Below the pieces are notes generated by a model. It did not search any database. It was given only the letters and a program-made list of their open reading frames with translations, and had not been told where the DNA came from. The translations under genes were made by a program, and so were the position numbers. From Halobaculum sp. XH14 (GTDB taxonomy: Archaea > Halobacteriota > Halobacteria > Halobacteriales > Haloferacaceae), in contig NZ_CP134949.1 of assembly GCF_032116555.1 (NCBI RefSeq), positions 2,232,001 to 2,296,000 of the forward strand: 64,000 nt of DNA, given 5' to 3'. Of this stretch, positions 16,235 through 25,195 are shown one piece after another. Positions within the stretch are counted from its first letter, which is position 1. The number at the start of each line of letters is the position of its first letter.

Positions 16235-17998
16235 ATGTTCAGACAGTTCCGGTCGGCCGTCGCGGCGGCGCTCGCCGAGGCGCTCGCCGAGCGCGGGTAC
16301 CCGACCGACGACCTCGGCATCGAGGAGCCGCCCGGCGACGTGGCGGCGACGCTGGCGTCGAGCGTCGCCTTCCGGCTGGCCGGCGAGGCGGGGGCCCCGC
16401 CGCCCGAGGTGGCAGCGGAGGTCGCCGACGGAATCGACGTCGACGCGACCGAGTACCTCTCCCGGGTCGAGACGAGCGGGCCGTACCTCAACTTCTTCAC
16501 CGACGACGCGTACCTCGCGGGCACCCTCGAGGCGGCCCGGGCGGACGGCTACGGCTCGCTGCCCGAGCGCGGGGAGTCGGTCGTCGTCGAGCACACCTCC
16601 GCGAACCCGACCGGCCCGGTCCACGTCGGCCGCGCGCGCAACCCGATCGTCGGCGACGCGGTTGCGAACACCCTCGCGTACGCCGGCTACGACGTGGAGC
16701 GTCACTACTACGTCAACGACGCGGGCCGTCAGATGGCCGTGTTCACCTGGGCGTTCGAGACGTTCGACGAGTCGGAGCTTCCCGAACCGGACCGCGAGAA
16801 ACCCGACTACGACCTCGTGCGGTACTACCGGAAGGGGAACAGCTTCCTCGAGGCGGGGGACCCCGACGAGGTCGCGGACGCGGAAGCCGAGATCGAGTCG
16901 ATCATGCGGGGGCTCGAATCCGGCGACGAGGCGACCTACGAGCGCGTGAGCGAGGTGGTCGACACGGTGCTCTCGGGCATGCAGGAGACGCTCTCGCGGC
17001 TCCCCGCCGGCTTCGACGAGTTCGTCAAGGAGACGCGGTTCATCCGCGACGGCAGCGCGGCCGAGGCGGTCGACCGCCTGAAGGACAGCGAGTACGCCGA
17101 GACGGACGACGGCGCGTGGGTGCTCAACCTGGGGGAGTGGGGCATCGACAAGGAGTTCGTGTTCCTGCGCTCGGACGGCACCTCGCTGTACACGACCCGC
17201 GACCTGGCCCACCACGAGTGGAAGTTCGAGAACTACGACCGCGCGGTGACGGTGCTGGGCGAGGACCAGCGCCTCCACGCGAGCCAGCTCGAGGCCGCCC
17301 TGGAGGTGCTGGGCAACGACACCGACCAGCTCACCTCGATGTTCTACTCGTGGGTGAACCTCCCCGGCGGCGAGGGGATGAGCACCAGGGAGGGCACCGG
17401 CGTCGACCTGGACGACCTGCTGGACGAGGCGATCGACCGCGCCCGCGAGGAGGTCGAGACGCGGATGGACGACCGCATCCGCGACGACGACCTCACCTAC
17501 GCGGACGTCGAGCGCATCGCCGAGCAGGTCGGCGTCGGGGCGGTCCGCTACGACATCGTCTCCAAGCAGCCGACGAAGACGATCACGTTCGAGTGGGATC
17601 ACGCGCTCGACTTCGAGGCCCAGTCGGCGCCGTACGTCCAGTACGTCCACGCGCGCTGCTGTGGCATCATCGACGAGGCGGCCGCCGGGGGGACGACCCC
17701 CGCGGCCGACGTCGACGCCGAGGCGCTCTCGACGTCCGAGGAGCGCGCCCTGCTGGCGAGCATCGCACGGCTGCCGGCCGTGATCGAGGAGGCCGCCGAG
17801 GATCTCGAACCCCACCGCGTCGCCACCTACACCCGCGAGTTCGCGGAGACGTTCAACGCGTTCTACCGCGAGTGTCCGGTGCTGACGGCGGAGGACGAAC
17901 CGACCCGCGAGGCCCGTCTCGCGCTCGTCGCCGCCTCGCGCACCACGGTCGCGAACGCGCTCGACGTGCTCGGCGTCGCGGCTCCCGAGTCGATGTAG
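16235..17998 (+). CDS. argS: Arginyl-tRNA synthetase
   Basis: 587 residues from the ATG at 16235, standard for archaeal ArgRS. N-terminal additional domain (about 1-110), then class I catalytic core with [18 protein letters not shown] (HIGH equivalent HVGR at 130-133), [22 protein letters not shown], and [11 protein letters not shown] as the KMSKS-equivalent near 385. The C-terminal helical anticodon-binding DALR domain ends with [18 protein letters not shown]. It charges tRNA-Arg in the cytoplasm. Single gene, its own promoter (CCCCTTTATCGG about 30 bases upstream). Confidence 0.97.
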   Translation: MFRQFRSAVAAALAEALAERGYPTDDLGIEEPPGDVAATLASSVAFRLAGEAGAPPPEVAAEVADGIDVDATEYLSRVETSGPYLNFFTDDAYLAGTLEAARADGYGSLPERGESVVVEHTSANPTGPVHVGRARNPIVGDAVANTLAYAGYDVERHYYVNDAGRQMAVFTWAFETFDESELPEPDREKPDYDLVRYYRKGNSFLEAGDPDEVADAEAEIESIMRGLESGDEATYERVSEVVDTVLSGMQETLSRLPAGFDEFVKETRFIRDGSAAEAVDRLKDSEYAETDDGAWVLNLGEWGIDKEFVFLRSDGTSLYTTRDLAHHEWKFENYDRAVTVLGEDQRLHASQLEAALEVLGNDTDQLTSMFYSWVNLPGGEGMSTREGTGVDLDDLLDEAIDRAREEVETRMDDRIRDDDLTYADVERIAEQVGVGAVRYDIVSKQPTKTITFEWDHALDFEAQSAPYVQYVHARCCGIIDEAAAGGTTPAADVDAEALSTSEERALLASIARLPAVIEEAAEDLEPHRVATYTREFAETFNAFYRECPVLTAEDEPTREARLALVAASRTTVANALDVLGVAAPESM

Positions 17999-18037
17999 GC
18001 GGTCGGAGAACTGTCGGGGCTCGATCCTTCGACGGCC

Positions 18038-18154
18038 TCAGGCGACGAGCGTGCCGCCCGAGGTGGTGACGGCGTACGCGCCCAGTCCGAGCGCGAGCAC
18101 GACGAAGACGATGACCCACCACAGCGGGACGCGACCGCTCTCTGCTTGACTCAT
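18038..18154 (-). CDS. 38-residue single-span membrane protein
   Basis: ATG at 18152-18154, TGA at 18038-18040. The product begins MSQAESGRVPLWWVIVF and is one hydrophobic helix (about residues 11-29) followed by a short polar tail. Support: clean ATG start, halophile codon use, a Trp-Trp at the membrane interface and a location 59 bases downstream of the MinD-like gene on the same strand. No family recognised. Too short for most gene finders, so easily missed. Confidence 0.6.
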   Translation of the reverse strand: MSQAESGRVPLWWVIVFVVLALGLGAYAVTTSGGTLVA

Positions 18155-18213
18155 ACGTTGGGGTCGCGTTCGCGGCCCAATGAACTTCGCGGTTCGCCCC
18201 GGGCGAGCGAACG

Positions 18214-19626
18214 TCAGCGGAACAGTCTGCTGAGGATTCCACCGCCGGCGTCGTCCCCGTCGCCCTCCTCGTCGTCCGTCTCGTCCGCGTCCGCGGCGGC
18301 GGCCGCGGACGTGCCCTCGTCGTCGCGCTCGGCGAAGGGGATCGCCTCGTCGTCGATCGCATCGCCCTCCGCCGCCTCGTCCCCCGCGGAACCGTCCTCC
18401 GTGAACTCCTCGTACTCCTCCCGGCCGAGGACGGTCCCCCGTGCTGCCGCGGCCGCCCCGTCCTCCCCGCCGTCGTCCTCGATGATGACTGCGTCGTCCG
18501 AGACCGACTCCTCGTCGCCGGCCGACTCCTCGTCCGCGATCGACTCGTCTCCCTCGGCGACGTCCGGGTCGGCATCGTCGGCGTCGCCGGCCGGCTCCGC
18601 CGTCACGTCGGAACCGTCGGCGTCCCCGGCGGAGTCCGGTTCGTCTTCGCTATCGGGCGCTCGCTCCGCGTCTGCCGGTTCCCTCCGGTCGCCGTCGGGG
18701 TCCGTGTCCGCACCAGCGTCACCCTCGCCGTCCGAATCGACATCCACGCCGTCGTCCCCGTCTCCGTCCACCTCACCGTCGGGGTCCGCGTCCCCGTCGG
18801 AGTCCGCGTCGGTCCCCGGATCCGTGCCGGCGACGGCGGCATCACCCGGCATCGTCGGGTCCTGTTCGCCCTCCTCCACCTCGTAGGAGAGGGGCGGACG
18901 GATCGGTTCGCCCGTGAGCGAGGACGCGAGCGATCGGTAGCTCGCGGCCGCGTCGCCGCCGGGATCGTGCTGGGAAATCGGCTCCCGTGCCGCGATCGCG
19001 TCGGCGATGACCGACTCCTCCTCGATCCGCCCGAGCACCGGTGCCTCGAACGCCCCGGGGTCGACGTCGGCGGCCGCGAGCGCGGACTCGAGCGTGTCGT
19101 CGGGGCCGACGCGGTTGAGCGCGATGCCGACGATCGTCCCGCCGAGCCGTTCAGTCAGGTCGATCGTCTTGCCCGTGTCGACGATGCCGTCCCGTGTCGG
19201 CGTCGAGACGAGCAACACCCCGTCCGCGAGCGAGAGCGGGAGCGCGCTCTCGTGGGTGAGCCCCGCGCCGGTGTCGACGACGACGTAGTCGGCAGCCGTG
19301 ATCGACCCGAGCACCTCGCGGATCCGCGAGGGGTCGGCCGTCCGGAACGCCGACAGCGACTGGTCGCCCGGGACCACCGAGAGCCCGTGGGGGCCCTCGT
19401 AGGTCGCGTCCGCCGGGTCGGCCTCGCCGGCGAGCACGTCGTGGAGCGTCGCCCCGTCTTCCGGTACCTCGAGGCCGAGCGCCGGCGCGAGGTTGGCGGT
19501 CCCGATGTCGCCGTCGACCGCCACCGTCTCGAACCCGGCGGCCGCGAGCGTCGCCGCCAGGTTGGCGGCGGTCGTCGTCTTCCCGACTCCCCCCTTCGCG
19601 CTGGCGACGGCGTAGATAGTCGGCAT
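18214..19626 (-). CDS. MinD/ParA-family ATPase with long acidic tail
   Basis: 470 residues. Residues 1-245 are a complete deviant-Walker ATPase: KGGVGKTT (10-17), VDGDIGTANLAPALG (switch I, near 38-52), DYVVVDTGAG (Walker B, near 133-142) and a nucleotide-base region NRVGPDD. After about residue 255 the chain is a roughly 200-residue low-complexity tail dominated by Asp, Glu, Gly, Ser and Ala with DxDGD-like repeats, ending in a short basic GGGILSRLFR motif that resembles a MinD-type membrane-targeting helix. Haloarchaea have several MinD homologues for positioning surface machines; the cargo of this one is unknown. Confidence 0.88.
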   Translation of the reverse strand: MPTIYAVASAKGGVGKTTTAANLAATLAAAGFETVAVDGDIGTANLAPALGLEVPEDGATLHDVLAGEADPADATYEGPHGLSVVPGDQSLSAFRTADPSRIREVLGSITAADYVVVDTGAGLTHESALPLSLADGVLLVSTPTRDGIVDTGKTIDLTERLGGTIVGIALNRVGPDDTLESALAAADVDPGAFEAPVLGRIEEESVIADAIAAREPISQHDPGGDAAASYRSLASSLTGEPIRPPLSYEVEEGEQDPTMPGDAAVAGTDPGTDADSDGDADPDGEVDGDGDDGVDVDSDGEGDAGADTDPDGDRREPADAERAPDSEDEPDSAGDADGSDVTAEPAGDADDADPDVAEGDESIADEESAGDEESVSDDAVIIEDDGGEDGAAAAARGTVLGREEYEEFTEDGSAGDEAAEGDAIDDEAIPFAERDDEGTSAAAAADADETDDEEGDGDDAGGGILSRLFR

Positions 19627-19650
19627 TTGGGAGGAATCGGAGGCACGGTG

Positions 19651-19658
19651 ATATAAAG
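19651..19658 (-). promoter_or_regulatory. TATA box of the MinD-like gene
   Basis: CTTTATAT on the minus strand, 25-32 bases before the ATG at 19626, points to a leaderless transcript and supports that start. Confidence 0.55.
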
Positions 19659-19805
19659 GTGGGTCCCAGCGTCCGACACCGCTGCCGCGAGTCTCGACCG
19701 GGCAGAGCCGCCATCGGCGGGTTCGGCGGCCGCCGGGCGGACGACGGATGTGGACGTATCGCAGTATTCAACAGTTACTTACACGCACGCCGGCGACTAG
19801 GACCA

Positions 19806-21068
19806 ATGAGTAGCGACGCGGCGGACGGGGCGGACGAGCCCTCCGAGGACCGACGGAAGTACGAGTTCCGCAAGGTCCTCGAGGAGCTCGACGAGTACGA
19901 GGGCTCGGGCACCCAGCTCGTCACCATCTACATCCCCGAGGACAAACAGATCTCCGACGTGGTCGCCCACGTCACCCAGGAACACAGCGAGGCGTCCAAC
20001 ATCAAGTCCAAGCAGACGCGGACGAACGTCCAGGACGCGCTCACCTCCATCAAGGACCGGCTCCGGTACTACGACATCTACCCGCCGGGCAACGGGATGG
20101 TCATCTTCTCGGGCGCGGTGAACGCTGGCGGCGGCCAGACCGACATGGTGACGGAGGTGCTCGAGTCGCCGCCCGAACCCGTCGAGTCGTTCCGCTACCA
20201 CTGCGATTCGGACTTCCTGACCGAGCCGCTCGAGCACATGATGGCCGACAAGGGCCTGTTCGGGCTCGTCGTCCTCGACCGACGGGAAGCGAACGTCGGC
20301 TGGCTGAAGGGGAAACGCGTCGAGCCGGTGAAGTCGGCGTCCTCGCTCGTGCCGGGCAAGCAGCGGAAGGGCGGCCAGTCCGCCCAGCGGTTCGCCCGCC
20401 TGCGGCTGGAGGCGATCGACAACTTCTACCAGGAGGTCGCGGGGATGGCCAACGACCTGTTCGTCGCCAAGCGCCACGAACTGGACGGCATCCTCGTCGG
20501 CGGCCCCTCGCCGACGAAGGACGAGTTCCTCGACGGCGACTACCTCCACCACGAGATCCAGGACAACGTGCTCGGCAAGTTCGACGTCGCCTACACCGAC
20601 GAGTCCGGGCTGTACGACCTGGTCGACGCCGCCCAGGAGGTGCTCGCAGACCAGGAGGTCGTCAAGGACAAGCGACAGATGGAGGAGTTCTTCGAGAACC
20701 TCCACACCGGCGACGAGGCGACCTACGGGTTCGCCGAGACGCGCCGGAACCTCGTGATGGGCGCGGTCGACCGCCTGCTGCTCTCGGAGGACCTCCACCA
20801 CGACGTCGTCCCGTTCGAGTGTCCGAACGGCCACGAGGAGTACGAGATCGTCGAGCGCCGCCACTCGACGCCCGAGCACACCTGTTCGAGTTGCGGCGAG
20901 GAGGCGGAGCCGGGCGAGCGCGAGGACGTCGTCGAGCACCTGATGAACATCGCCGAACAGCGCGGCACGGAAACGAAGTTCATCTCCACCGACTTCGAGA
21001 AGGGCGAGCAGCTCATGGACGCGTTCGGCGGCGTCGCCGGCATCCTCCGCTATCGGACCGGCGTGTAA
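19806..21068 (+). CDS. prf1: Peptide chain release factor aRF-1
   Basis: 420 residues from the ATG at 19806, typical for aRF1; the in-frame extension upstream is GC-rich noise. Domain 1 carries NIKS (residues 65-68) for stop-codon reading, domain 2 carries GGQ (189-191) for peptidyl-tRNA hydrolysis, and domain 3 includes a zinc-like CSSCGEE segment near 362. Recognises all three stop codons in the ribosomal A site, with aEF1A/ABCE1 as partners. Divergent from the MinD-like gene with 179 bases between them. Confidence 0.97.
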   Translation: MSSDAADGADEPSEDRRKYEFRKVLEELDEYEGSGTQLVTIYIPEDKQISDVVAHVTQEHSEASNIKSKQTRTNVQDALTSIKDRLRYYDIYPPGNGMVIFSGAVNAGGGQTDMVTEVLESPPEPVESFRYHCDSDFLTEPLEHMMADKGLFGLVVLDRREANVGWLKGKRVEPVKSASSLVPGKQRKGGQSAQRFARLRLEAIDNFYQEVAGMANDLFVAKRHELDGILVGGPSPTKDEFLDGDYLHHEIQDNVLGKFDVAYTDESGLYDLVDAAQEVLADQEVVKDKRQMEEFFENLHTGDEATYGFAETRRNLVMGAVDRLLLSEDLHHDVVPFECPNGHEEYEIVERRHSTPEHTCSSCGEEAEPGEREDVVEHLMNIAEQRGTETKFISTDFEKGEQLMDAFGGVAGILRYRTGV

Positions 21069-21167
21069 GCCGGCGATCAGGGTCCCGGTAACCGGTTCTC
21101 GGGGGCGTGTGTGTCGGTACCACGCCACCAGCCGATTCAAGAGGGGGAACCGAGAACCGACGGTCGA

Positions 21168-22244
21168 ATGAATCCGCTCGCAGCCGTCGACACGGACGTG
21201 ATCCTCTCGGGCCGGAGCGACTGGATCGGTCCGGACCTCGCCGAGACGCTCTCACACCACCCGTTGGCGTCGATCGAGACCGAGTTCCCCCACCACGTCC
21301 GCTCGATGGAGTCGCCCGAGAGGAACGAGCGCCCCAGGGAGCGGCACCCGGTGTTTTACGGCTGCTACGACTGGCACTCGGCGGTCCACAGCCACTGGGC
21401 GCTGGTTCGACAGCTCCGACTGTTCGACGAACACCCCCGGGAGTCCGAGATTGTCGGGAGCTTCGACTCGCGGTTCACCGAGGAAAACGTCGAACGGGAG
21501 GTCGAACGGTTCGCGGAGACCGAGTCCTTCGAGAAGCCGTACGGCTGGGCGTGGCTCCTGCATCTCGCCTCGGAGCTCTCGCTGTGGGACGACCGGCGCG
21601 CGGACGGGTGGGGAGAACTGCTCGAACCGCTGGAGGAGACCATCGTCGACCTCGTCGAGTCGTCGTTCCTGACCGGGGAGCGGCCGTTCCGGGTCGGGAC
21701 CCACGGGAACACGGCGTTCGCCCTCCACTGCGTCCTCGATTACGCGCGGACCACGTCGAACGACTCGCTGGAGTCCGCGGCTTCGGCGACTGCGCGGAAG
21801 TTCTACGCGGACGACCGCGACTACCCGGTCGCGTACGAACCGCTCGGCTGGGACTTCCTCTCTCCGGCGCTGACCGAGGCGGATCTCATGCGGCGCGTCT
21901 ACGATCGGGACGAGTTCGTGACGTGGCTCGACGGCTTTCTCCCGGAGCTTTCCGCTTCGCCCCACGAGTCGATCCTCGACCCGGTGCGGGTCGACGCTGC
22001 CCCCGACGAGGGTGTCGCGCTCCACCTCGTCGGACTGAACGTCTCGCGCGCGTGGTGTCTGGCGGGCCTCGCGGACGCACTCGACGGGCACCGGTACGGC
22101 GACCCGTTCGAGCGGAGCGCCCGGCGGCACGCCGAGCGGGGTCTGGAGGGGGCGTTCACCGACGATTACGCCGGGTCACACTGGCTCTCGTCGTTCGTGC
22201 TCTATCTGCTGACCCGAACCGAGGGCGGCATCGCGCCGGAGTGA
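21168..22244 (+). CDS. DUF2891 family protein
   Basis: 358 residues from the ATG at 21168. It matches the DUF2891 pattern: HPVFYGCYDWHSAVHSHWALVRQL near residue 62, EKPYGWAWLLHLASEL near 122, RVGTHGNTAFAL near 180, YEPLGWDFLSP near 222, and a final GSHWLSSFVLYLL. The fold is expected to be an alpha/alpha toroid. Conserved Trp/His clusters suggest a carbohydrate- or peptide-active site, but no member with a proven activity is known to me. Monocistronic, 99 bases after prf1. Confidence 0.9.
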   Translation: MNPLAAVDTDVILSGRSDWIGPDLAETLSHHPLASIETEFPHHVRSMESPERNERPRERHPVFYGCYDWHSAVHSHWALVRQLRLFDEHPRESEIVGSFDSRFTEENVEREVERFAETESFEKPYGWAWLLHLASELSLWDDRRADGWGELLEPLEETIVDLVESSFLTGERPFRVGTHGNTAFALHCVLDYARTTSNDSLESAASATARKFYADDRDYPVAYEPLGWDFLSPALTEADLMRRVYDRDEFVTWLDGFLPELSASPHESILDPVRVDAAPDEGVALHLVGLNVSRAWCLAGLADALDGHRYGDPFERSARRHAERGLEGAFTDDYAGSHWLSSFVLYLLTRTEGGIAPE

Positions 22245-22344
22245 CCCCGGACCGTTCCCGCCGTCAGACGCACGGGAACGGCAGCCGCTCGGCCGGCCGC
22301 GCGGGCCCAGTTTTACGGTAACGGGGTGAGACGTCCCAGCAGCG

Positions 22345-22776
22345 ATGACCTCGCCAGCGGTTTACGACCACTTCCGCCCCGCCGACGCCGACCATCCGGA
22401 CGGGGTCTACCGCGTCGTCGGGGCCGGCGAACGCGGCGTGACGCTCCTCCGCGTCGGCGACGCCCGGGGACGACGCGTCAACACCGGCGAGCTACTCCGC
22501 CTCGACGCCCTCGACGGGTTCGAATCCGCGGAAAACCCGGACGGGAACCGGCGGGCCGGGGACGTCGTCGCGTCGACGGTGAAGACGGCCTACTGGTCGG
22601 TTCGCGCGTTCGTTCAGCAACTCGTCGCCAACCCGCTCCCGGCGACCGCCGCGCTCGCGTTCGTCGTCGTCGGAGCGGCGGGCGAAGGGATCGTCCCCCT
22701 CCCCGACGTCGCGTTCGGCGGCCTGATCGTCGTCGGGAGCCTCGGACTCGCGTACGTCGGCAGCGGCCGCCTGTAG
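22345..22776 (+). CDS. Small membrane protein, N-terminal soluble domain
   Basis: 143 residues. About 55 residues of soluble sequence (YRVVGAGERGVTLLRVGDARGRRVNTGEL..., small beta-barrel-like) precede two transmembrane helices (about 90-115 and 120-140). The N-terminal part resembles haloarchaeal domains found in front of membrane segments, but I do not recognise a named family. Convergent with the DMT transporter gene. Confidence 0.75.
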   Translation: MTSPAVYDHFRPADADHPDGVYRVVGAGERGVTLLRVGDARGRRVNTGELLRLDALDGFESAENPDGNRRAGDVVASTVKTAYWSVRAFVQQLVANPLPATAALAFVVVGAAGEGIVPLPDVAFGGLIVVGSLGLAYVGSGRL

Positions 22777-22806
22777 TGCCCCGGGCGACCGATCCACGGG
22801 AGCCGC

Positions 22807-23703
22807 TCACTCCCTGGCCGTCTGAATCAGGACCACGCCGCTCAGGATGAGTCCGGCACCCACGAGCATCACCGGCGTCACCGCCTCGTCGAGGAACGCC
22901 GCGCCCAGCACCACCGCGACGGCCGGCTCGACGGTCGAGATCACGCCCGCGCGGCTCGCGCCGACCCGCTTCAACCCCGCGAAGAACGCGAAGATGGCCA
23001 GCGCCGTGGCGACGGTGCCGAGCGCGAGGATCACCGCCCAGCCGACCCGGGTCGTCGGGAGCGAGAGCGATCCCGTGGCGGCTCCGACGAGGCCCATCGA
23101 GGCGGCGGCCGCGGGCGCGACGTAGGCAGTCAGCACCCGCTCGTCGGCGGTCCGGAGCGCGACCCGCGAGGTGGTGATGTAACCGGCGTACAGCACGGCC
23201 GCGGCGAGCGTCGCCGCCGCCCCGACCGCGTCGAACGTGGCCGCGCCGGTCCACGAGACGAGACCGACGCCCGCAAGCGTGAGCACCGCCGCGGCGACGG
23301 TTCGGCCCCCCACACGCTCGTCGAGGACCGTCGCCGCGAGCGCGACGACGAACAGCGGGTAGGTGTACAGCAGCACCGCGGCGAGCCCCGCCGAGGTCCG
23401 TTCGACGCCGACGAAGAAGCCGTAGCTGACGCCCGCGTAGCCGACCGCGCCCAGCGCCACCGCGACCGCCGCGTCCCGCGTCGGCAGGCGGAGGACGGGC
23501 GAGGTGTCGGGGACGAGGAGGCGGTGGACGCCGAGTCCCGCCCAGACGACGGCCCCGCCGACCAGAAATCGGAGCGTCAGCGCGGCCGGCACCGACAGCC
23601 CCGCGCGGAACGCGAGTTCGCCGAGGACGCCGAGCGTCCCGAAGCAGGCCGCCGAGAGGAGGACGAACAGCGTGCCGACGGTTCGGCTGTCGAGACGACC
23701 CAT
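22807..23703 (-). CDS. EamA-family (DMT) transporter
   Basis: 298 residues with ten predicted transmembrane helices in two EamA repeats; the repeat hallmark of a helix ending in TRVALR/TSRV and the late STVEPAVAVVLGAAFLDE (near 255-272) are clear. These are small-metabolite exporters or exchangers in the cytoplasmic membrane; substrate unknown. No operon partner: the next gene upstream is 90 bases away on the same strand. Confidence 0.92.
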   Translation of the reverse strand: MGRLDSRTVGTLFVLLSAACFGTLGVLGELAFRAGLSVPAALTLRFLVGGAVVWAGLGVHRLLVPDTSPVLRLPTRDAAVAVALGAVGYAGVSYGFFVGVERTSAGLAAVLLYTYPLFVVALAATVLDERVGGRTVAAAVLTLAGVGLVSWTGAATFDAVGAAATLAAAVLYAGYITTSRVALRTADERVLTAYVAPAAAASMGLVGAATGSLSLPTTRVGWAVILALGTVATALAIFAFFAGLKRVGASRAGVISTVEPAVAVVLGAAFLDEAVTPVMLVGAGLILSGVVLIQTARE

Positions 23704-23793
23704 CCGTCGGCGGCGACGGGGGCATCGCGTAAATCCCTCGCGGTCCGCGTCGGCCGACCCGTGCGGGACGTGGTCGACGCTCCTCCCGTCGGC

Positions 23794-24213
23794 TCACTCG
23801 AGTAGGGAATCGAGTTGACTGGTTCGCCGTTCCAGGTCGAACTGCGGGTTCGGATCCGCACCGATCAGCCGGTCGAGCGTCAGCGCGACGTCGACGCCGG
23901 CGGCCTCCGCGTGCTCGCGGAGGGTCGCGATCGCGTCCTTCTCCAGGGCCAGGCTCGGGAGTTTCCCCAGGAGGAGCGCGAACGCGACGCCGCCCTCGCC
24001 GCCTGGAAACGAGTCGTCGATCCGTCCGAAGTCGGGCGTTTCGTCCGAGATAACACCGGCGTCGGCGGCGGCTTCCTCGGCGTCGACCGGACTCACGCGG
24101 AGACAACGCGGGCAGATGGCGGCCGTCGACGCGCCCTCGGGGGCGTGTTCCCGGAGCGTCTCGGGAACGGCGAAGGCGACCGGCGGAACCTCGCAGTCGG
24201 GGCAGGTCGGCAT
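23794..24213 (-). CDS. DUF6276-like zinc-ribbon protein
   Basis: 139 residues. Two CxxC pairs (CPDC near residue 4 and CPRC near 34) in the first 40 residues imply one zinc-ribbon site; the rest is an alpha-helical acidic domain with GGEGGVAFALLLGKLPSLALEK. I associate this architecture with haloarchaeal DUF6276, with moderate certainty. Function unknown. Located between the DMT transporter and atpD, same strand, 73 bases downstream of atpD. Confidence 0.75.
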   Translation of the reverse strand: MPTCPDCEVPPVAFAVPETLREHAPEGASTAAICPRCLRVSPVDAEEAAADAGVISDETPDFGRIDDSFPGGEGGVAFALLLGKLPSLALEKDAIATLREHAEAAGVDVALTLDRLIGADPNPQFDLERRTSQLDSLLE

Positions 24214-24286
24214 ACCGGATGCTGGCGAGCGAACGACGAAAAAGCGCCGGTGGCCGGTGCCGTGGGGACGGGCGTGGACGCGTCGG

Positions 24287-24985
24287 TCAGTCGTCGGCGT
24301 TGACCGTGCCGGGTTCCAGAACCTCCTCGGGATCGCGGGCGGCCTCCTCCTCGGCTTCCTTCTCCTCCTTTTTCGCCTTGATCTTCTTCAGCCGGAAGAT
24401 CTCCTCCCGCTCCTGCTCCTCGAGCTTCTGCTCGATGAACTCCTGGTTCTCGCGCAGGGTCGGCAGGAGCGTGAACTCCAGGGCGTTGACGCGGCGCTTG
24501 GTCGTCTCGATCTCGGTGAGCATCTTCTTCATCGCCGTCTCGACCTCGGCGGCGAGGATGATGCTCTCGATGAGCTCCTCGTAGTCGTCCGCGGCCTCAT
24601 CGATGCGCGCCGAGGAGCCCAGCAGGCCGTAGCCCCGCTCGTCGAGGCTCTTTCGCACCTTCGAGGACTCGATCTGCGGGACGACGACGCCCATGATGTT
24701 CTTCGACTGCGTGGTGATCTCGGGGTGTTCCTGCAGCGCCGCCGCGGCACCGCGGACGGCAACGTCGCCCTCCATCGCGCGAGCCTTGTTGATGGTGTCC
24801 TGGGCGGACTCGTAGTCGTCCTCCAGTTTCGAGCGGACGTCCTGGGCCTGATCGAGGATGTCCATGAACTCCATGATGAGCCCGTCACGCTTCTGTTCGA
24901 GCGTGTCGTGGCCGCGCTCGGAGAGTTCGATGCGGTCCTCGATCTCCATCAGGTTCTTGCGAGTCGGTTTGACGTCCTCGGCCAT
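24287..24985 (-). CDS. atpD: A-type ATP synthase subunit D
   Basis: 232 residues. The long N- and C-terminal helices of the central rotor stalk are evident ([21 protein letters not shown] at the start; [27 protein letters not shown] toward the end), with a short acidic tail. Subunit D turns inside the A3B3 head and couples ion flow to ATP synthesis. Unlike the other subunits, which lie in one block from 26758 to 34936, atpD is separated from atpB by an opposing nucleotidase-like gene and repeat sequences, so it needs its own promoter. Confidence 0.95.
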   Translation of the reverse strand: MAEDVKPTRKNLMEIEDRIELSERGHDTLEQKRDGLIMEFMDILDQAQDVRSKLEDDYESAQDTINKARAMEGDVAVRGAAAALQEHPEITTQSKNIMGVVVPQIESSKVRKSLDERGYGLLGSSARIDEAADDYEELIESIILAAEVETAMKKMLTEIETTKRRVNALEFTLLPTLRENQEFIEQKLEEQEREEIFRLKKIKAKKEEKEAEEEAARDPEEVLEPGTVNADD

Positions 24986-25081
24986 GGCTGTTGGTGGTGG
25001 CTTGCCGGCGGAGGGTGTTAATGCTTGTTAGTCTGCCCGCGATTCTCGGGAGCAGGCGTCACGACCGTAGTCAGTACTCGG

Positions 25082-25141
25082 CTGGTGACGACCTCGAAAG
25101 CCCCCGGACGCTCGACCGTCGGCCCTCGGCCGCCGGTAGTC
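25082..25141 (-). repeat. Dispersed hairpin repeat, compact copy E
   Basis: Read on the minus strand it opens with GACTACC and closes with CCGGGGGCTTTCGAGG followed by TCGTCACCAGC. The 3' flank is shared with copies B and D; the long internal hairpin of A and B is absent. It lies in the divergent gap between atpD and the nucleotidase-like gene. Confidence 0.6.
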
Positions 25142-25195
25142 GTGCGGTGGCCCGAGTGCGGTGGCTTTTCGGCCCGACCACGAGACGTCGGTCCC

